Positions 17,473-25,953 are shown, counted from the stretch's first letter. The stretch: DNA of 64,000 nucleotides from Methanobacterium sp. (GCF_038562635.1 NZ_JBCFBO010000001.1:633769-697768), one strand, 5' to 3'. Made by a program: numbers and translations. The notes: generated by a model not told the origin, from the letters alone.

Positions 17473-17991
17473 TTAAATGACTTTTAAATTCAAGAAGCAC
17501 GCTGCAAATAACTGCATGCTACGAACGTTAGATATATCCATAGCAGGATTAACAGCAGGTTGGCTGAAATATGCCTTGTAAACGAGAAGCGCTGCGATGC
17601 CCATAACAAATATAGGTATTATAGATAGAGCAAGTATTAGTTTTCCGTGAAATTTAGCTCTTTTATTATCTCTTGTAAGCAGATAAAACCCCAGTACAAG
17701 TGATATCGGCCAGAAAAGAAAGAATGCAATATAAGCGATTAATATTTCAGTACTGTACATTTTATGTTCATATTCCTCTTCAGACATATAGTACGCTCTT
17801 GACACCAAAGAATTCGTATCGTTATGTACCAACTGCCCCCCACATCCACATTCTGTATCAAATTCTTTCCATGATTCCCCCGGCTGTAATTCATAGTATC
17901 CTCCACACTTGTTACAGACTAAATAACTATTTAAAGGCGTTCCTTCTCTTTTACTTCTTAATTTTTGTGATATTTCGTCATTAGATACCAT
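17473..17991 (-). CDS. Zinc-ribbon membrane protein (paralogue 2)
   Basis: 172 residues with the same architecture as the downstream gene: VSNDEI...CNKCGGYYELQPGES, CGCGGQLV, then membrane helices near residues 85-107 and 117-139, with a longer C-terminal tail ending in a hydrophobic stretch (LFAACFLNLKVI). SD AGGTGCT lies before the ATG. It is transcribed leftward as the first gene of the pair. The function is unknown. Confidence 0.75.
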   Translation of the reverse strand: MVSNDEISQKLRSKREGTPLNSYLVCNKCGGYYELQPGESWKEFDTECGCGGQLVHNDTNSLVSRAYYMSEEEYEHKMYSTEILIAYIAFFLFWPISLVLGFYLLTRDNKRAKFHGKLILALSIIPIFVMGIAALLVYKAYFSQPAVNPAMDISNVRSMQLFAACFLNLKVI

Positions 17992-18056
17992 TTTAGCACC
18001 TTTTAGATTTGATTTTAGAGAGAATGTGTTAGAAATATGTAATTCTTTAAATAAGC

Positions 18057-18255
18057 AGTTGATTTATGTTATTAATAAATCTTCACATCCACCTTTTTTC
18101 AAAAAAAGCCCTCAAACACATAGTGTTTGGGGCGCCAAAAAATTCATTGAATTTTTTGAGCGGTGAATCAAAAAATCCTTCCAAAATCGCAGATTTTTGA
18201 GGCACGAAAATTTTCAATTTTCGACTGCCTCGCTTCGCTGCGGAAGAAATCAACT
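18057..18255. repeat. Nested-palindrome element
   Basis: The outer arms AGTTGATTT (18057-18065) and AAATCAACT (18247-18255) enclose at least five smaller hairpins. These include AAACAC-ATA-GTGTTT, CAAAAAATTC-ATT-GAATTTTTTG, AAAATC-GCA-GATTTT and a hairpin within a hairpin: GAGGCA (18199) and TGCCTC (18231) enclose CGAAAATT-TTC-AATTTTCG. It shares the GGCGCC/A-tract hairpin/GAG-CGG layout with the elements at 24.5, 34.0 and 55 kb. There is no coding potential. Confidence 0.75.
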
Positions 18256-18362
18256 AAAATATAAAATCAACAGATATTAAAATATTGTAAGATATTAAAG
18301 CAGTAAAATTTGTCCATTATTATCTATTGAAGCCTAAAAATAGTCAAAATTAAAAAAAAATC

Positions 18363-18674
18363 TTATTTGTAGAAAAAATCTATTTCCAGCTTGTCCGTAT
18401 CAACAAATATCTGATTATAGCTGCCTGTTTCCATGATCTCTGTGAGTTCTTCTATGAACTGGTTGTTAATTGAAAATCCCCTGCCTGTAAAAAAACTTAG
18501 TTTTATAAATTTACCTTTATCGTCTTCAAACAGGTCAATTTTAATTTCATTGATGATTCGGAACTTACTCCTAAATCCGTCGAGCTTTTTCCTGATCCTG
18601 TTTATTAAATCATTTCTTTTCGCCCTTGCATTGGCCTCTAATTCAAATATTTCATTTAAATCGTCTGAAAACAT
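18363..18674 (-). CDS. Uncharacterised small protein
   Basis: 103 residues, N-terminal half helical and strongly charged, C-terminal half probably beta (IKLSFFTGRGFSINNQF, QIFVDTDKLEIDFFYK). A GTG at 18683 also opens the frame, but GTGATC (18678-18683) is an archaeal SD, so the ATG at 18674 is preferred. I recognise no family. It sits at the left edge of an AT-rich accessory island. Confidence 0.65.
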   Translation of the reverse strand: MFSDDLNEIFELEANARAKRNDLINRIRKKLDGFRSKFRIINEIKIDLFEDDKGKFIKLSFFTGRGFSINNQFIEELTEIMETGSYNQIFVDTDKLEIDFFYK

Positions 18675-18721
18675 GGGGATCACTTAATATAATTTATTAA
18701 AATATTGTTAATATAGTTATG

Positions 18722-18835
18722 GTTGACTAATCCCAAAGTCCTCAAACACTTTCTGAATCTTAAAATCCACTTTTCATATAAATTAAAACTTTTTTTCTAT
18801 GATTTGTTAGATTTGATTCTTTTTACTTTCTATTT
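18722..18835 (-). pseudogene. Decayed copy of the 79-residue gene at 21697-21936
   Basis: CTAATCCCAAAGTC, TCAAAC, CTTT and GATTTGTTAGATTT appear in the same order as at 21782-21875 (minus-strand gene), but the frame is broken and the middle has diverged. Intact and decayed copies flank the operon at 19106-21679 in the same orientation. Confidence 0.75.
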
Positions 18836-19105
18836 TCCATTTTTATGTATTACTTAACATTTATTAGCCATTTTTTTACATCATTTATATTTTAATATAA
18901 CTTAATACAATTTTACATCAATATTAATAATTTATATTCATTATCTTGTTTTAAATTTAAATTAAAACTCAATATTAATTAATATATTTAAAATAAGTAT
19001 TATTGCGTTATTAAAACAAATAACTTTTTATATTCAACTACCATAATAATTAATAACATCATATATTAACTTATATATGATCATAGGCATAAAGGGGATG
19101 AATAA

Positions 19106-19255
19106 ATGAATTTAGAAGATTTAGAGTTAGAATGTGTAAGAGAATTTATGGCTGAAGAAGTCAATTTAGATGTTGCAAAAGGTATTCTTTTTATGAGTAA
19201 ACTGCTAAAATATGATTTAAAATGCAATTATACTGCTTTATTACACGAGAGTTGA
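19106..19255 (+). CDS. 49-residue protein opening the accessory operon
   Basis: The frame ATG 19106 to TGA 19253-19255 encodes an acidic helical peptide (MNLEDLELECVREFMAEEV at the start, two Cys). SD AAAGGGGATGA lies just upstream and a TATA-like TTATATATGA near 19071-19080 gives a short leader. The next gene starts 5 bp after its stop, so they are surely co-transcribed. No family is recognised; a regulator or antitoxin-like partner of the downstream genes is possible. Confidence 0.6.
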   Translation: MNLEDLELECVREFMAEEVNLDVAKGILFMSKLLKYDLKCNYTALLHES

Positions 19256-19260
19256 TTTAG

Positions 19261-20538
19261 ATGAAATTAGATCATGCACATATAACTACTAAAGCAGTTG
19301 AAGTAAGTAAATGTTTTTTAAATAAGCAAGTAGGAATTTATGGTTATGAACTATATGATACCCGAAAAATAGGTAACGTAGCCAGATTAGCAGTTAACAT
19401 AATGCAAGCAGATATAATAGAAGAAAAACAACTTGCAGCCATTGGATCCGCAATTCAACAAGATTATGCAGTTGTTAAATCAGATTTGATACCCGAATTA
19501 GAAAAATTAAATTACATTGAAGTTGAAAGAGAGGGGGACAAAATAAAAAAGGTATACGAATCCATTCCTCCAATAGAAACTTTATTACCAGAATTAGGAG
19601 AACATTGGGAAGAAAAAGAACCAAAAGATGTTGATAGAGCAACCATAGAATCCTTAGAAATCCTTAAAAGAAAGCCTGTGAAATTAGATACTTTACTATC
19701 TGAAATATCAACTTCCAAAAGTGGATTTGAAAGCGCTTTAACTTGTGGAAAGCTAGTAAATTATTTTGGAACTTTTAAATCATCTGAAGATGATGAAGAA
19801 ATATTATGGACCCCATATTATTGGGCGAATAATGTGGATAATGCTTTGAAGTTTCTTAAAAGACAATCTTATGATGAATTTGATAATATAGAAAAACTTG
19901 CAGAAAATGTTGTTAAATATCCCGGTAAGCCAATAGAAAATGTAGAAGGTAATAAAAATACACTGATAGCCGGTATTAATCATGGATTTTTTCCATCCGT
20001 AGGTATAAAAGATCTTAACCAAATAGAACGTGAATATATATTCGCTGCAACTCCTCAATTTGGATTAGATCCCATAAATATTAATGATATTTTTGAGAAA
20101 GCTAGGCTTATTGTAGCATGTGTCCGTCATGGACAACATCATGCAGATATTTCACGAATAAGATCTCCATTAAGTGTACTTTATTCACTTAGATCAAATA
20201 CAATGAGACCACATTCATATGCATTAACCCAATACGAATTATTACTTAGGGATAGAATTGTAAATATTGAAAGTGTACCTGCTTCATATGGTAACTCCTA
20301 TAAAGTAACTTATATAAGCACTCCAGAAAATGATAGAGCAATGGACATAGCTGTAGAATTATTAGAGGGGGAAGAACCCATTGGCAGTATTATAAGAGAA
20401 CCTAAAGTCGATGCCATACTAGCTAAAGGTATATTCAATTATACAGCGGAACAAAGGCAAATAAAGAGTGCAGAGCATATTGATGCAAAAAAAGAATATA
20501 ATATAATGATGGAATATCTATGTGGAAGTAGATTATGA
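19261..20538 (+). CDS. Large uncharacterised protein, possible winged-helix segments
   Basis: 425 residues, no signal or membrane segment. Helix-rich N-terminal parts such as LAAIGSAIQQDYAVVKSDL followed by LEKLNYIEVEREGDKIKKVY, and later SLEILKRKPVKLDTLLSE then SGFESALTCGKLVNYF, look like two winged-helix domains (inference). The C-terminal part contains RLIVACVRHGQHHADISRIR. It lies in a tight three-gene unit: 5 bp after the 49-residue gene and 10 bp before (or overlapping) the nuclease-like gene. AT-rich codon use and the isolated context suggest a transferred accessory module. I do not recognise a family. Confidence 0.65.
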   Translation: MKLDHAHITTKAVEVSKCFLNKQVGIYGYELYDTRKIGNVARLAVNIMQADIIEEKQLAAIGSAIQQDYAVVKSDLIPELEKLNYIEVEREGDKIKKVYESIPPIETLLPELGEHWEEKEPKDVDRATIESLEILKRKPVKLDTLLSEISTSKSGFESALTCGKLVNYFGTFKSSEDDEEILWTPYYWANNVDNALKFLKRQSYDEFDNIEKLAENVVKYPGKPIENVEGNKNTLIAGINHGFFPSVGIKDLNQIEREYIFAATPQFGLDPININDIFEKARLIVACVRHGQHHADISRIRSPLSVLYSLRSNTMRPHSYALTQYELLLRDRIVNIESVPASYGNSYKVTYISTPENDRAMDIAVELLEGEEPIGSIIREPKVDAILAKGIFNYTAEQRQIKSAEHIDAKKEYNIMMEYLCGSRL

Positions 20539-20548
20539 GCTGATAATT

Positions 20549-21679
20549 ATGAGTGAATTAGATCTTGATCTTAAATTACAAATAATGAGATTTTTATGGT
20601 ATAATGGTCATTATGTAAGAAAAAATGTAGTTTTACCAAGATATTCTTATGGTAAGATAACATCAGATAATTATACTGATATTGATGTATTAGGTTTAAA
20701 AATGGATGAACATTTTAAACAAATAAAGGTTATATGCGATTGTAAATCTGGACGTGGAGCAAAAAATACGGATAGAATATTTTGGTTACATGGATTAATG
20801 AAATATGCTGAAGCTAGAAATGGAATATTTCTACGAACGCAAATAAATGAAAGTAAATATTTTGACCTTGCAAGGAAACTTGATATAACTCCAATATCAT
20901 TAGAAAGATTAGAAGAATTAGAAAATTCCTATAAAATTGGATCTTTACCTTATATTGGACCTTTTGATAAAAATATAATAAAAAGGGAAGAAGAAATATT
21001 TAAAAAATTGAAATCCAGTTCAAAAACTTCTTATTATTATTTGGTTTCTGGATATTGGAATGATATACCACAAAAGCAAATTAAATTGTTAATAAACGTT
21101 CAAAGCCGTATAAATAGTACCACAAACATGGAAGAAGAAGAAAAAATGTTTTTACAAGTATATACATTGAGTCTACTTTCATTATCTATATTAAAATTTT
21201 CTGAGCCAATTTTAATATTTCCAGATACAAAAAAGTCAGTTCATATCAAAGAAAGTTTATTAGGAGAAGGCATCGAAATTGAAGAGAGGAAAAAAGTACT
21301 TGAATCTGTGTACACTTTTTTATCTAACGAACTAAAAATTAAAACTGGTGAAAAGTTTGCAATTCCTAAAGAAGATTTTATGGGTCAACTTTATCCAAAA
21401 TATTCAAAATATTTATTCGATTTAATTCAAAGAGTATGCTTAAATCCAATAGATGCTATTCAAATCCCAAGATTTTTAGATATTATAGCATATGAATTTA
21501 TATTGAAGAACGAAAGGACAGAAGTACCTAAAAAATTATTTTCCAATAATAATAATTTTGAATTGGATATGGTTTCTAAATTAGCAAAAAATTTTATTCT
21601 ATTTGGTAATAGAGCAAATTTCATCCCTAATGAACGATATAAAATCTTAAATCATCTCCTATCTCAAGCAAATAAATAA
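20549..21679 (+). CDS. Putative PD-(D/E)xK nuclease-like protein
   Basis: 376 residues from ATG 20549; a GTG at 20522 would overlap the previous gene by 17 bp and is less likely. Near the N-terminus the order TDIDVLGLK (Asp46) then ICDCKSG (Asp64-x-Lys66) fits the PD-(D/E)xK fold of restriction-type nucleases, with FWLHGLMKYAEARNGIFLRT continuing the core. The rest is helical with no motif that I know. Together with the 425-residue neighbour it could be a two-component defence or DNA-processing system; this is inference from motif and gene coupling. Confidence 0.6.
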   Translation: MSELDLDLKLQIMRFLWYNGHYVRKNVVLPRYSYGKITSDNYTDIDVLGLKMDEHFKQIKVICDCKSGRGAKNTDRIFWLHGLMKYAEARNGIFLRTQINESKYFDLARKLDITPISLERLEELENSYKIGSLPYIGPFDKNIIKREEEIFKKLKSSSKTSYYYLVSGYWNDIPQKQIKLLINVQSRINSTTNMEEEEKMFLQVYTLSLLSLSILKFSEPILIFPDTKKSVHIKESLLGEGIEIEERKKVLESVYTFLSNELKIKTGEKFAIPKEDFMGQLYPKYSKYLFDLIQRVCLNPIDAIQIPRFLDIIAYEFILKNERTEVPKKLFSNNNNFELDMVSKLAKNFILFGNRANFIPNERYKILNHLLSQANK

Positions 21680-21696
21680 GTTAAGTAAACAAATAA

Positions 21697-21936
21697 TTAT
21701 TTACTCTTTTTTTCTTCTTTCTCAATACACTCCTTAGCAATCAAAATTAATTTCGAAATTTCCATGCTGAAAGAAGACTGGCTAATCCCAAAGTCTTCAA
21801 ACGCTTTTTGACTTGCAAACTCAAATGCTTCATCCATAATCGAGACTCTTTTCTGTGATTTGTTAGATTTTTTCCATTTTTGGAGAAATTCTTCGTTTTC
21901 AAGGGTTTCCATGTTATAAAATAGGTTAATAGACAT
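21697..21936 (-). CDS. Uncharacterised 79-residue protein
   Basis: Small charged helical protein (SIMDEAFEFASQKAFEDFGIS in the middle). Two starts are possible: ATG 21936 and ATG 21912 (METLENEE); neither has a clear SD. It is divergent from the 81-residue gene at 22051, and a decayed copy lies 3 kb upstream at 18722-18835, on the other side of the nuclease operon. The size and divergent pairing resemble regulator or antitoxin genes, but nothing specific supports that. Confidence 0.6.
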   Translation of the reverse strand: MSINLFYNMETLENEEFLQKWKKSNKSQKRVSIMDEAFEFASQKAFEDFGISQSSFSMEISKLILIAKECIEKEEKKSK

Positions 21937-22050
21937 GTTTATCTTTTTCCGTTTAGTCTTTTAGTATTCTTTCCCTTTAGACATTTAGGCAAAGTATAAA
22001 TATTAGTATTACAACATGTCTAATTGTCAAGAAGTCTTAGGTGAGAGAAA

Positions 22051-22296
22051 ATGCCAATAATAATCAATTACAAAGAAAATGGGCGATCTAATAAAGAAAT
22101 TCCTCAAAAAGAGATGTCTGAAGACATGAAGCGCTGGTTAATCGAAAATAACTGGAAAATAAGGAAACTGCACGCTGAAGTTAACGGTAAGCCTCTTGCT
22201 GAATTGATACGGTTAGATGAGCGTTTGATTGTCGTGATTGATGAAGAAAAGAAGAAGATGTTAGTTTTGAATGATGTTGAATTTGAAGATTTTTAG
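22051..22296 (+). CDS. Uncharacterised 81-residue protein
   Basis: It begins MPIIINYKENG, is charged, and ends in two predicted beta strands (RLIVVIDEEKKKMLVLNDVEF). SD GGTG lies 7 nt before the ATG and a TATA-like GTATAAATA at about 21991-21999. It is transcribed divergently from the 79-residue gene. The function is not recognised. Confidence 0.65.
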   Translation: MPIIINYKENGRSNKEIPQKEMSEDMKRWLIENNWKIRKLHAEVNGKPLAELIRLDERLIVVIDEEKKKMLVLNDVEFEDF

Positions 22297-22393
22297 ATTT
22301 TATATCTCAAAAATATATTATTTTTTTCTAATATTAGTTAAAACTCATTTTTAATATCTATTTAATGAAATAAAATATTTCATCAAATTAATT

Positions 22394-23545
22394 TTAATGA
22401 TTATTATCATCAGAGTTTTCTAAATAATATCTAATTTTCCATAAAGCTCTATGTCTTAACTCAGAAGATGCTCGTTTAGAATCTAAGTATTTTGCCAGTG
22501 CATTCATGCAATCTAAAGAATAAGGAATTTTAGTAGTATATTTGCGTTTATTCGCTATTTGATCAAATGTTTTATTGAAATCTTTAATCAAATAGCATTT
22601 ATTTGGCTTTTCAGTAGGATTACATTTACACCATTGTTCATACTTATCTGAAATATTTTCAATTTTATCTTTATCTAATTTATCTTTAACAAAGGAAAAA
22701 ATATCATCATTTTCTAGCTCTTTTTCTTTTAACTCATAAGATAACTCTCTTATCGTACTTAAATTATCATTTAGCATTTTTTTGGCACCTATATCATTTT
22801 CATGCTCAAGATTCATGTAACTTCTGAAAATGTTAATAATAGAATCCTGAAAGAAATAATCCATATTATTTTCAATAGTACTAAGTGCACATTGATAATC
22901 CACTATCTCATCATTCTTGATATAAGGACTGCCTTGATTATCCTGTATATATTGAGCTACAGAGTTTGCAGAATTTAAAAGAATATCAAAAGGAATCAAT
23001 AATAATCGCCTATAATGTTTATCATATTCATGAAGCTTAGGAAAATAATAATTCCACATATTTGTAACTTCTATTGCAGTATTCCTAGATTTTACCAAGT
23101 CTAAGCGAATATTTGAGATATTTCTTTTCTCTAAATCATAAAATTTTAATTCACCGCATAATCCTAAAATATCTCTCCATACTGCTTGCGTATTGTTAAG
23201 GCAATCTAATTGAAACTGCTTCTTTTCTTCTTTCCTTTTTTCAAGTTGAGCATCTATTCTTTCTCGGACTTTAAAAGTATTATCAATAAATAAAGAAAGA
23301 ATTGGAACAAGAAGAACCGTTGTAACCCACTTAAAAGCATCTGATCCTAAAAAAGCTATTATTTGAGTTGATAATAATGAATTTTGATTATCGATCACAT
23401 AATAATTTTGAAAAACTAAGAATATAGGAATATACATGATTAACAGCAACAATAAATATAATTTAGCACTTGAAAATGAAAATGAACTTTTAATTTCGAT
23501 TAATATATTAAAAAATTTTTCCTTTTTTTCATCATTTAAAATCAT
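22394..23545 (-). CDS. Membrane protein with large cytoplasmic domain, unknown
   Basis: About 383 residues. Two membrane helices near the N-terminus (YLLLLLIMYIPIFLVF and WVTTVLLVPILSLFI) flank a short outside loop, followed by a basic coiled stretch (ERIDAQLEKRKEEKKQFQ) and a ~270-residue helical domain. A TTG at 23554 is possible; ATG 23545 is chosen. It is a lone gene in an AT-rich island with no recognised family. The topology resembles some membrane-anchored effectors, but no motif supports this. Confidence 0.6.
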   Translation of the reverse strand: MILNDEKKEKFFNILIEIKSSFSFSSAKLYLLLLLIMYIPIFLVFQNYYVIDNQNSLLSTQIIAFLGSDAFKWVTTVLLVPILSLFIDNTFKVRERIDAQLEKRKEEKKQFQLDCLNNTQAVWRDILGLCGELKFYDLEKRNISNIRLDLVKSRNTAIEVTNMWNYYFPKLHEYDKHYRRLLLIPFDILLNSANSVAQYIQDNQGSPYIKNDEIVDYQCALSTIENNMDYFFQDSIINIFRSYMNLEHENDIGAKKMLNDNLSTIRELSYELKEKELENDDIFSFVKDKLDKDKIENISDKYEQWCKCNPTEKPNKCYLIKDFNKTFDQIANKRKYTTKIPYSLDCMNALAKYLDSKRASSELRHRALWKIRYYLENSDDNNH

Positions 23546-23554
23546 AAAAAACAA

Positions 23555-23998
23555 CTCTATTATTTTATAAAAATTTATTAATACTTATTAATATTATTTA
23601 CGTTTATTCTCGTTTGAAACCACATAATACAGCCATTTTACAATCTAATACCCCAATAAATACCTTTGACTAATTATCAAATATAAATCAAGTTTTTAAG
23701 TAAAGTTTTAAAAAAAATATGAGTTATACAATATTTTAATAAATTTTATTTGGCCAAAAACATCAAAAACACACAATGAATAATATTTAGATTAATTAAC
23801 AAGTTAAAACTCTAATTATATCAAAAATAGAAGCTAAATATAACAAATAAAAAAATATTTACTCTAAACTTTTTATTTTCCAAAAACTTTTAATCATGCC
23901 AAGATATCTAAAATGAAAGAAGTATAAATGCCTAAAAAGAAAAGTATTGAAATCTCTGATTTTCAAAAGATTCCTACGCCCCGCAAAAATCAAAAGCC
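23555..23998. other. AT-rich intergenic region
   Basis: About 440 bases of low-complexity AT-rich sequence between two leftward genes. Reading frames on the plus strand here are the complement of the 143-residue gene. No supported feature. Confidence 0.35.
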
Positions 23999-24430
23999 CT
24001 ATTCCGGCGGCAAAACTTCAAACAAAAGCTCTTTAAAGTCATCCAAAAGTTCTTTTGGAAACATTAATCCCACACAAATCACAAGTACACCTGTACCTAC
24101 AACACCGTCTTCCTTATTAGGGTCATCTATGAGTTCTTCGCCAAAAACTAATTTTACATTCCCTTTCACCTGGAGAAAATCCCATAGAGTTTCGCGTTCA
24201 GGCTCTGCGCCTTTGACTTCAATGTTACTACGTAATGCAAGCTCTAAGAATTTCTTCCAATCTTCAAAATCACAGAATTCGATCCATGTTGACTCTTTGT
24301 AGTCAATACAGCAGTTGCATGTTTCAATTTCCCAGTGGAAGAAATCTTTAATGACGTCTTCTAGGCCTTCATCCACGAGAATACAAAAATCTTCATCTAT
24401 TTCAACTTCTACTTGTTTATGTTCATTCAT
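23999..24430 (-). CDS. Acidic uncharacterised protein
   Basis: 143 residues, very acidic, with a cysteine pair ETCNCC near residue 37 and a hydrophobic stretch GVLVICVGLMF near the end. SD GGGTG lies 4 nt before the ATG, and TAGTATAAAATAG about 25 nt upstream is a good TATA box, so the leader is short. The open frame on the opposite strand (23928-24302) lacks an SD and is taken to be its shadow. It is divergent from alba at 24872. The function is unknown. Confidence 0.65.
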   Translation of the reverse strand: MNEHKQVEVEIDEDFCILVDEGLEDVIKDFFHWEIETCNCCIDYKESTWIEFCDFEDWKKFLELALRSNIEVKGAEPERETLWDFLQVKGNVKLVFGEELIDDPNKEDGVVGTGVLVICVGLMFPKELLDDFKELLFEVLPPE

Positions 24431-24544
24431 GTTGCACCCATCTATTTTATACTATTTTTAACATTTACACTTATTTAACCTGGTTTAAATACATAGCTGT
24501 ATATAGTAACATATTCAAATATTATAATACTCATTGTTTCTGGA

Positions 24545-24864
24545 GGTTCTCAAAAATCATTCATGATTTTTGGAACTGTTGAAATTTTAATTTCGATGTT
24601 CAGAAATTCATAGAATTTCGAGAACCCCAAGTTTTTTAACAAAAATTTGGAGGTTGAATAAAATTTCAAACTGTTACGTTTGAAATTTACGAAACCGGGG
24701 AAACTTGTTTCTTCGGCCGCAAAACTGTCAAAATCAAAGATTTTGACGCCATGAAAATTTTCAATTCTCGCAAATGAAATTTGCGAGTTTGAAAATCAAA
24801 GATTTTCAATTTTCACAGGCTTTGTTTTGCGGGCCCCAAAAAAATAAAAAATTTTTTTAGAGGT
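24545..24864. repeat. Nested-palindrome element inserted between SD and start of alba
   Basis: A series of palindromes within palindromes. GGTTCTC (24545) and GAGAACC (24626) enclose three hairpins. AAATTTCAAAC (24661) pairs with GTTTGAAATTT (24688). GGCCGCAAAAC (24715) and GTTTTGCGGGCC (24835) enclose GTCAAAATC-AAA-GATTTTGAC plus a second shell, TGAAAATT...AATTTTCA (24752-24815), which itself holds two hairpins. It ends CCCC-A7...T7-AGAGGT. GAGGT flanks it at 24543-24547 and 24860-24864. The homologous leader at 40.6 kb lacks the insert. Confidence 0.85.
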
Positions 24865-24871
24865 AAAAAGA

Positions 24872-25156
24872 ATGTCAGATGAAAATGTAGTATACATCGG
24901 AACTAAACCAGTGATGAATTACGTATTGGCTGTGGTGACTCAAATGAACGGTGGAACATCAGAAGTGATGTTAAAAGCCAGGGGAAGAGCTATAAGCAGA
25001 GCAGTTGACGTTGCTGAAATTGTAAGAAATAGATTTATATTAGATGCAGAGCTTGGAAACATCGGTATAAGCACAGAAGAAGTGTCGAACAATGAAGGAT
25101 CAAACAGTAACGTTTCAGCCATTGAAATACAGCTTAGCAAAGCTGAAATCAATTGA
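24872..25156 (+). CDS. albA: DNA/RNA-binding protein Alba (paralogue 1)
   Basis: A 94-residue Alba-fold chromatin/RNA-binding protein: VVYIGTKPVMNYVLAVVTQM, the KARGRAISRAVDVAE loop that contacts nucleic acid, VRNRF, and the ending SNVSAIEIQLSKAEIN (slightly longer than its two paralogues). Its 5' leader is nearly the same as that of the copy at 40638, but is interrupted by the palindrome element; the AGAGGT at the element's right end, 7 nt before the ATG, now serves as SD. Confidence 0.95.
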   Translation: MSDENVVYIGTKPVMNYVLAVVTQMNGGTSEVMLKARGRAISRAVDVAEIVRNRFILDAELGNIGISTEEVSNNEGSNSNVSAIEIQLSKAEIN

Positions 25157-25310
25157 TGATCCCTAAATCGGAACCTTTTTTTAAATTTTAGTGAATTAAA
25201 ATTTAGGCCTGCTAAAAAAACTAAATACCAGCGCAAAGATGTAATTAAGTAATGTTTATTTTAATTGGCCTATTTTGCTTTTTATATATTAATGATCAAA
25301 TTTCTCACCG

Positions 25311-25420
25311 CCGTGAATCCATTAGATGGTTTTTTTCTTTTATAACCATCTTCTACATGGATACAAGGGGTTCAGTTATCCACCTAATTGCCGAACTTAG
25401 ATCTTCATATGCCCTAGAAA
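25311..25420 (+). ncRNA. Candidate hairpin RNA with CCACCT loop
   Basis: TATA-like TTTTTATATA (25280-25289) precedes a two-tier hairpin: ATCCAT (25317-25322) with ATGGAT (25357-25362), enclosing GATGGTT (25325-25331) with AACCATC (25344-25350). Further on, GTTC and GAAC enclose ATCCACCT. It is not a tRNA. The neighbours alba and the ABM gene are convergent, so this would be a separate transcript. Confidence 0.45.
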
Positions 25421-25448
25421 AATAAATTAAATCAAAAAAGAAAATAAT

Positions 25449-25733
25449 CTAAAAGTTATTTACCATATTATACGCCCTTATAGTGGGCCTAACTCCCGAT
25501 CTCTCAAATAACTCAACCACTTCTAACTGCTCGTTTCCCATTTTATCCAAGGCTTCTTGACTAGTCCATACTGTTTCAATTATATAACGTCCCTTTCTAT
25601 CAGCATCTTGAATTAAATATGATGCTATCATTCCTTCTGGTTTCTCATTTTGTTTTAAATTTTTGTAATCTGATTCAAAATCTTTTATCTTTGAAATTGG
25701 GACATTCCCCTCTACAAAGGTTATCACTTCCAT
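25449..25733 (-). CDS. Antibiotic biosynthesis monooxygenase (ABM) domain protein
   Basis: 94 residues, one ferredoxin-like ABM domain: EVITFVEGNVPISKIKDFESDY, then SYLIQDADRKGRYIIETVWTSQEALDKM, typical of this dimeric fold. Members act on quinones, haem or other aromatics, or have no known activity; none can be assigned here. SD GGTG lies 5 nt before the ATG. Single gene. Confidence 0.8.
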   Translation of the reverse strand: MEVITFVEGNVPISKIKDFESDYKNLKQNEKPEGMIASYLIQDADRKGRYIIETVWTSQEALDKMGNEQLEVVELFERSGVRPTIRAYNMVNNF

Positions 25734-25953
25734 CCAATCACCAGTATATATTTTAATTTACCTTTGATTAATATTTTACTGCAAGAATTTATTAAAAATT
25801 TCTTTTTTGAATTTTAATGTAATGTTTTTAATACTCAAAAATAGAAAAAATATAAATCCAGTCAAAGTATCCAAAATTTAAGGAAGATTAGATGTTTAAA
25901 AGAAAAAAATAGGTATTTACTAATTATTTTAAAAATAAATAAAGTAAATATTC

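Noticed and set aside
21697..22296. Toxin-antitoxin pair (79- and 81-residue divergent genes)
   Set aside because: TA genes are usually co-directional and neither protein shows a toxin or antitoxin motif.
23928..24302. Plus-strand gene opposite the 143-residue gene
   Set aside because: It has Ser/Thr/Pro-rich low-complexity content typical of an antisense frame and no SD; the minus-strand gene has a TATA box, SD and balanced composition.
25311..25420. tRNA
   Set aside because: No cloverleaf, T-loop GTTC-A/G-A pattern in the right place, or acceptor stem.
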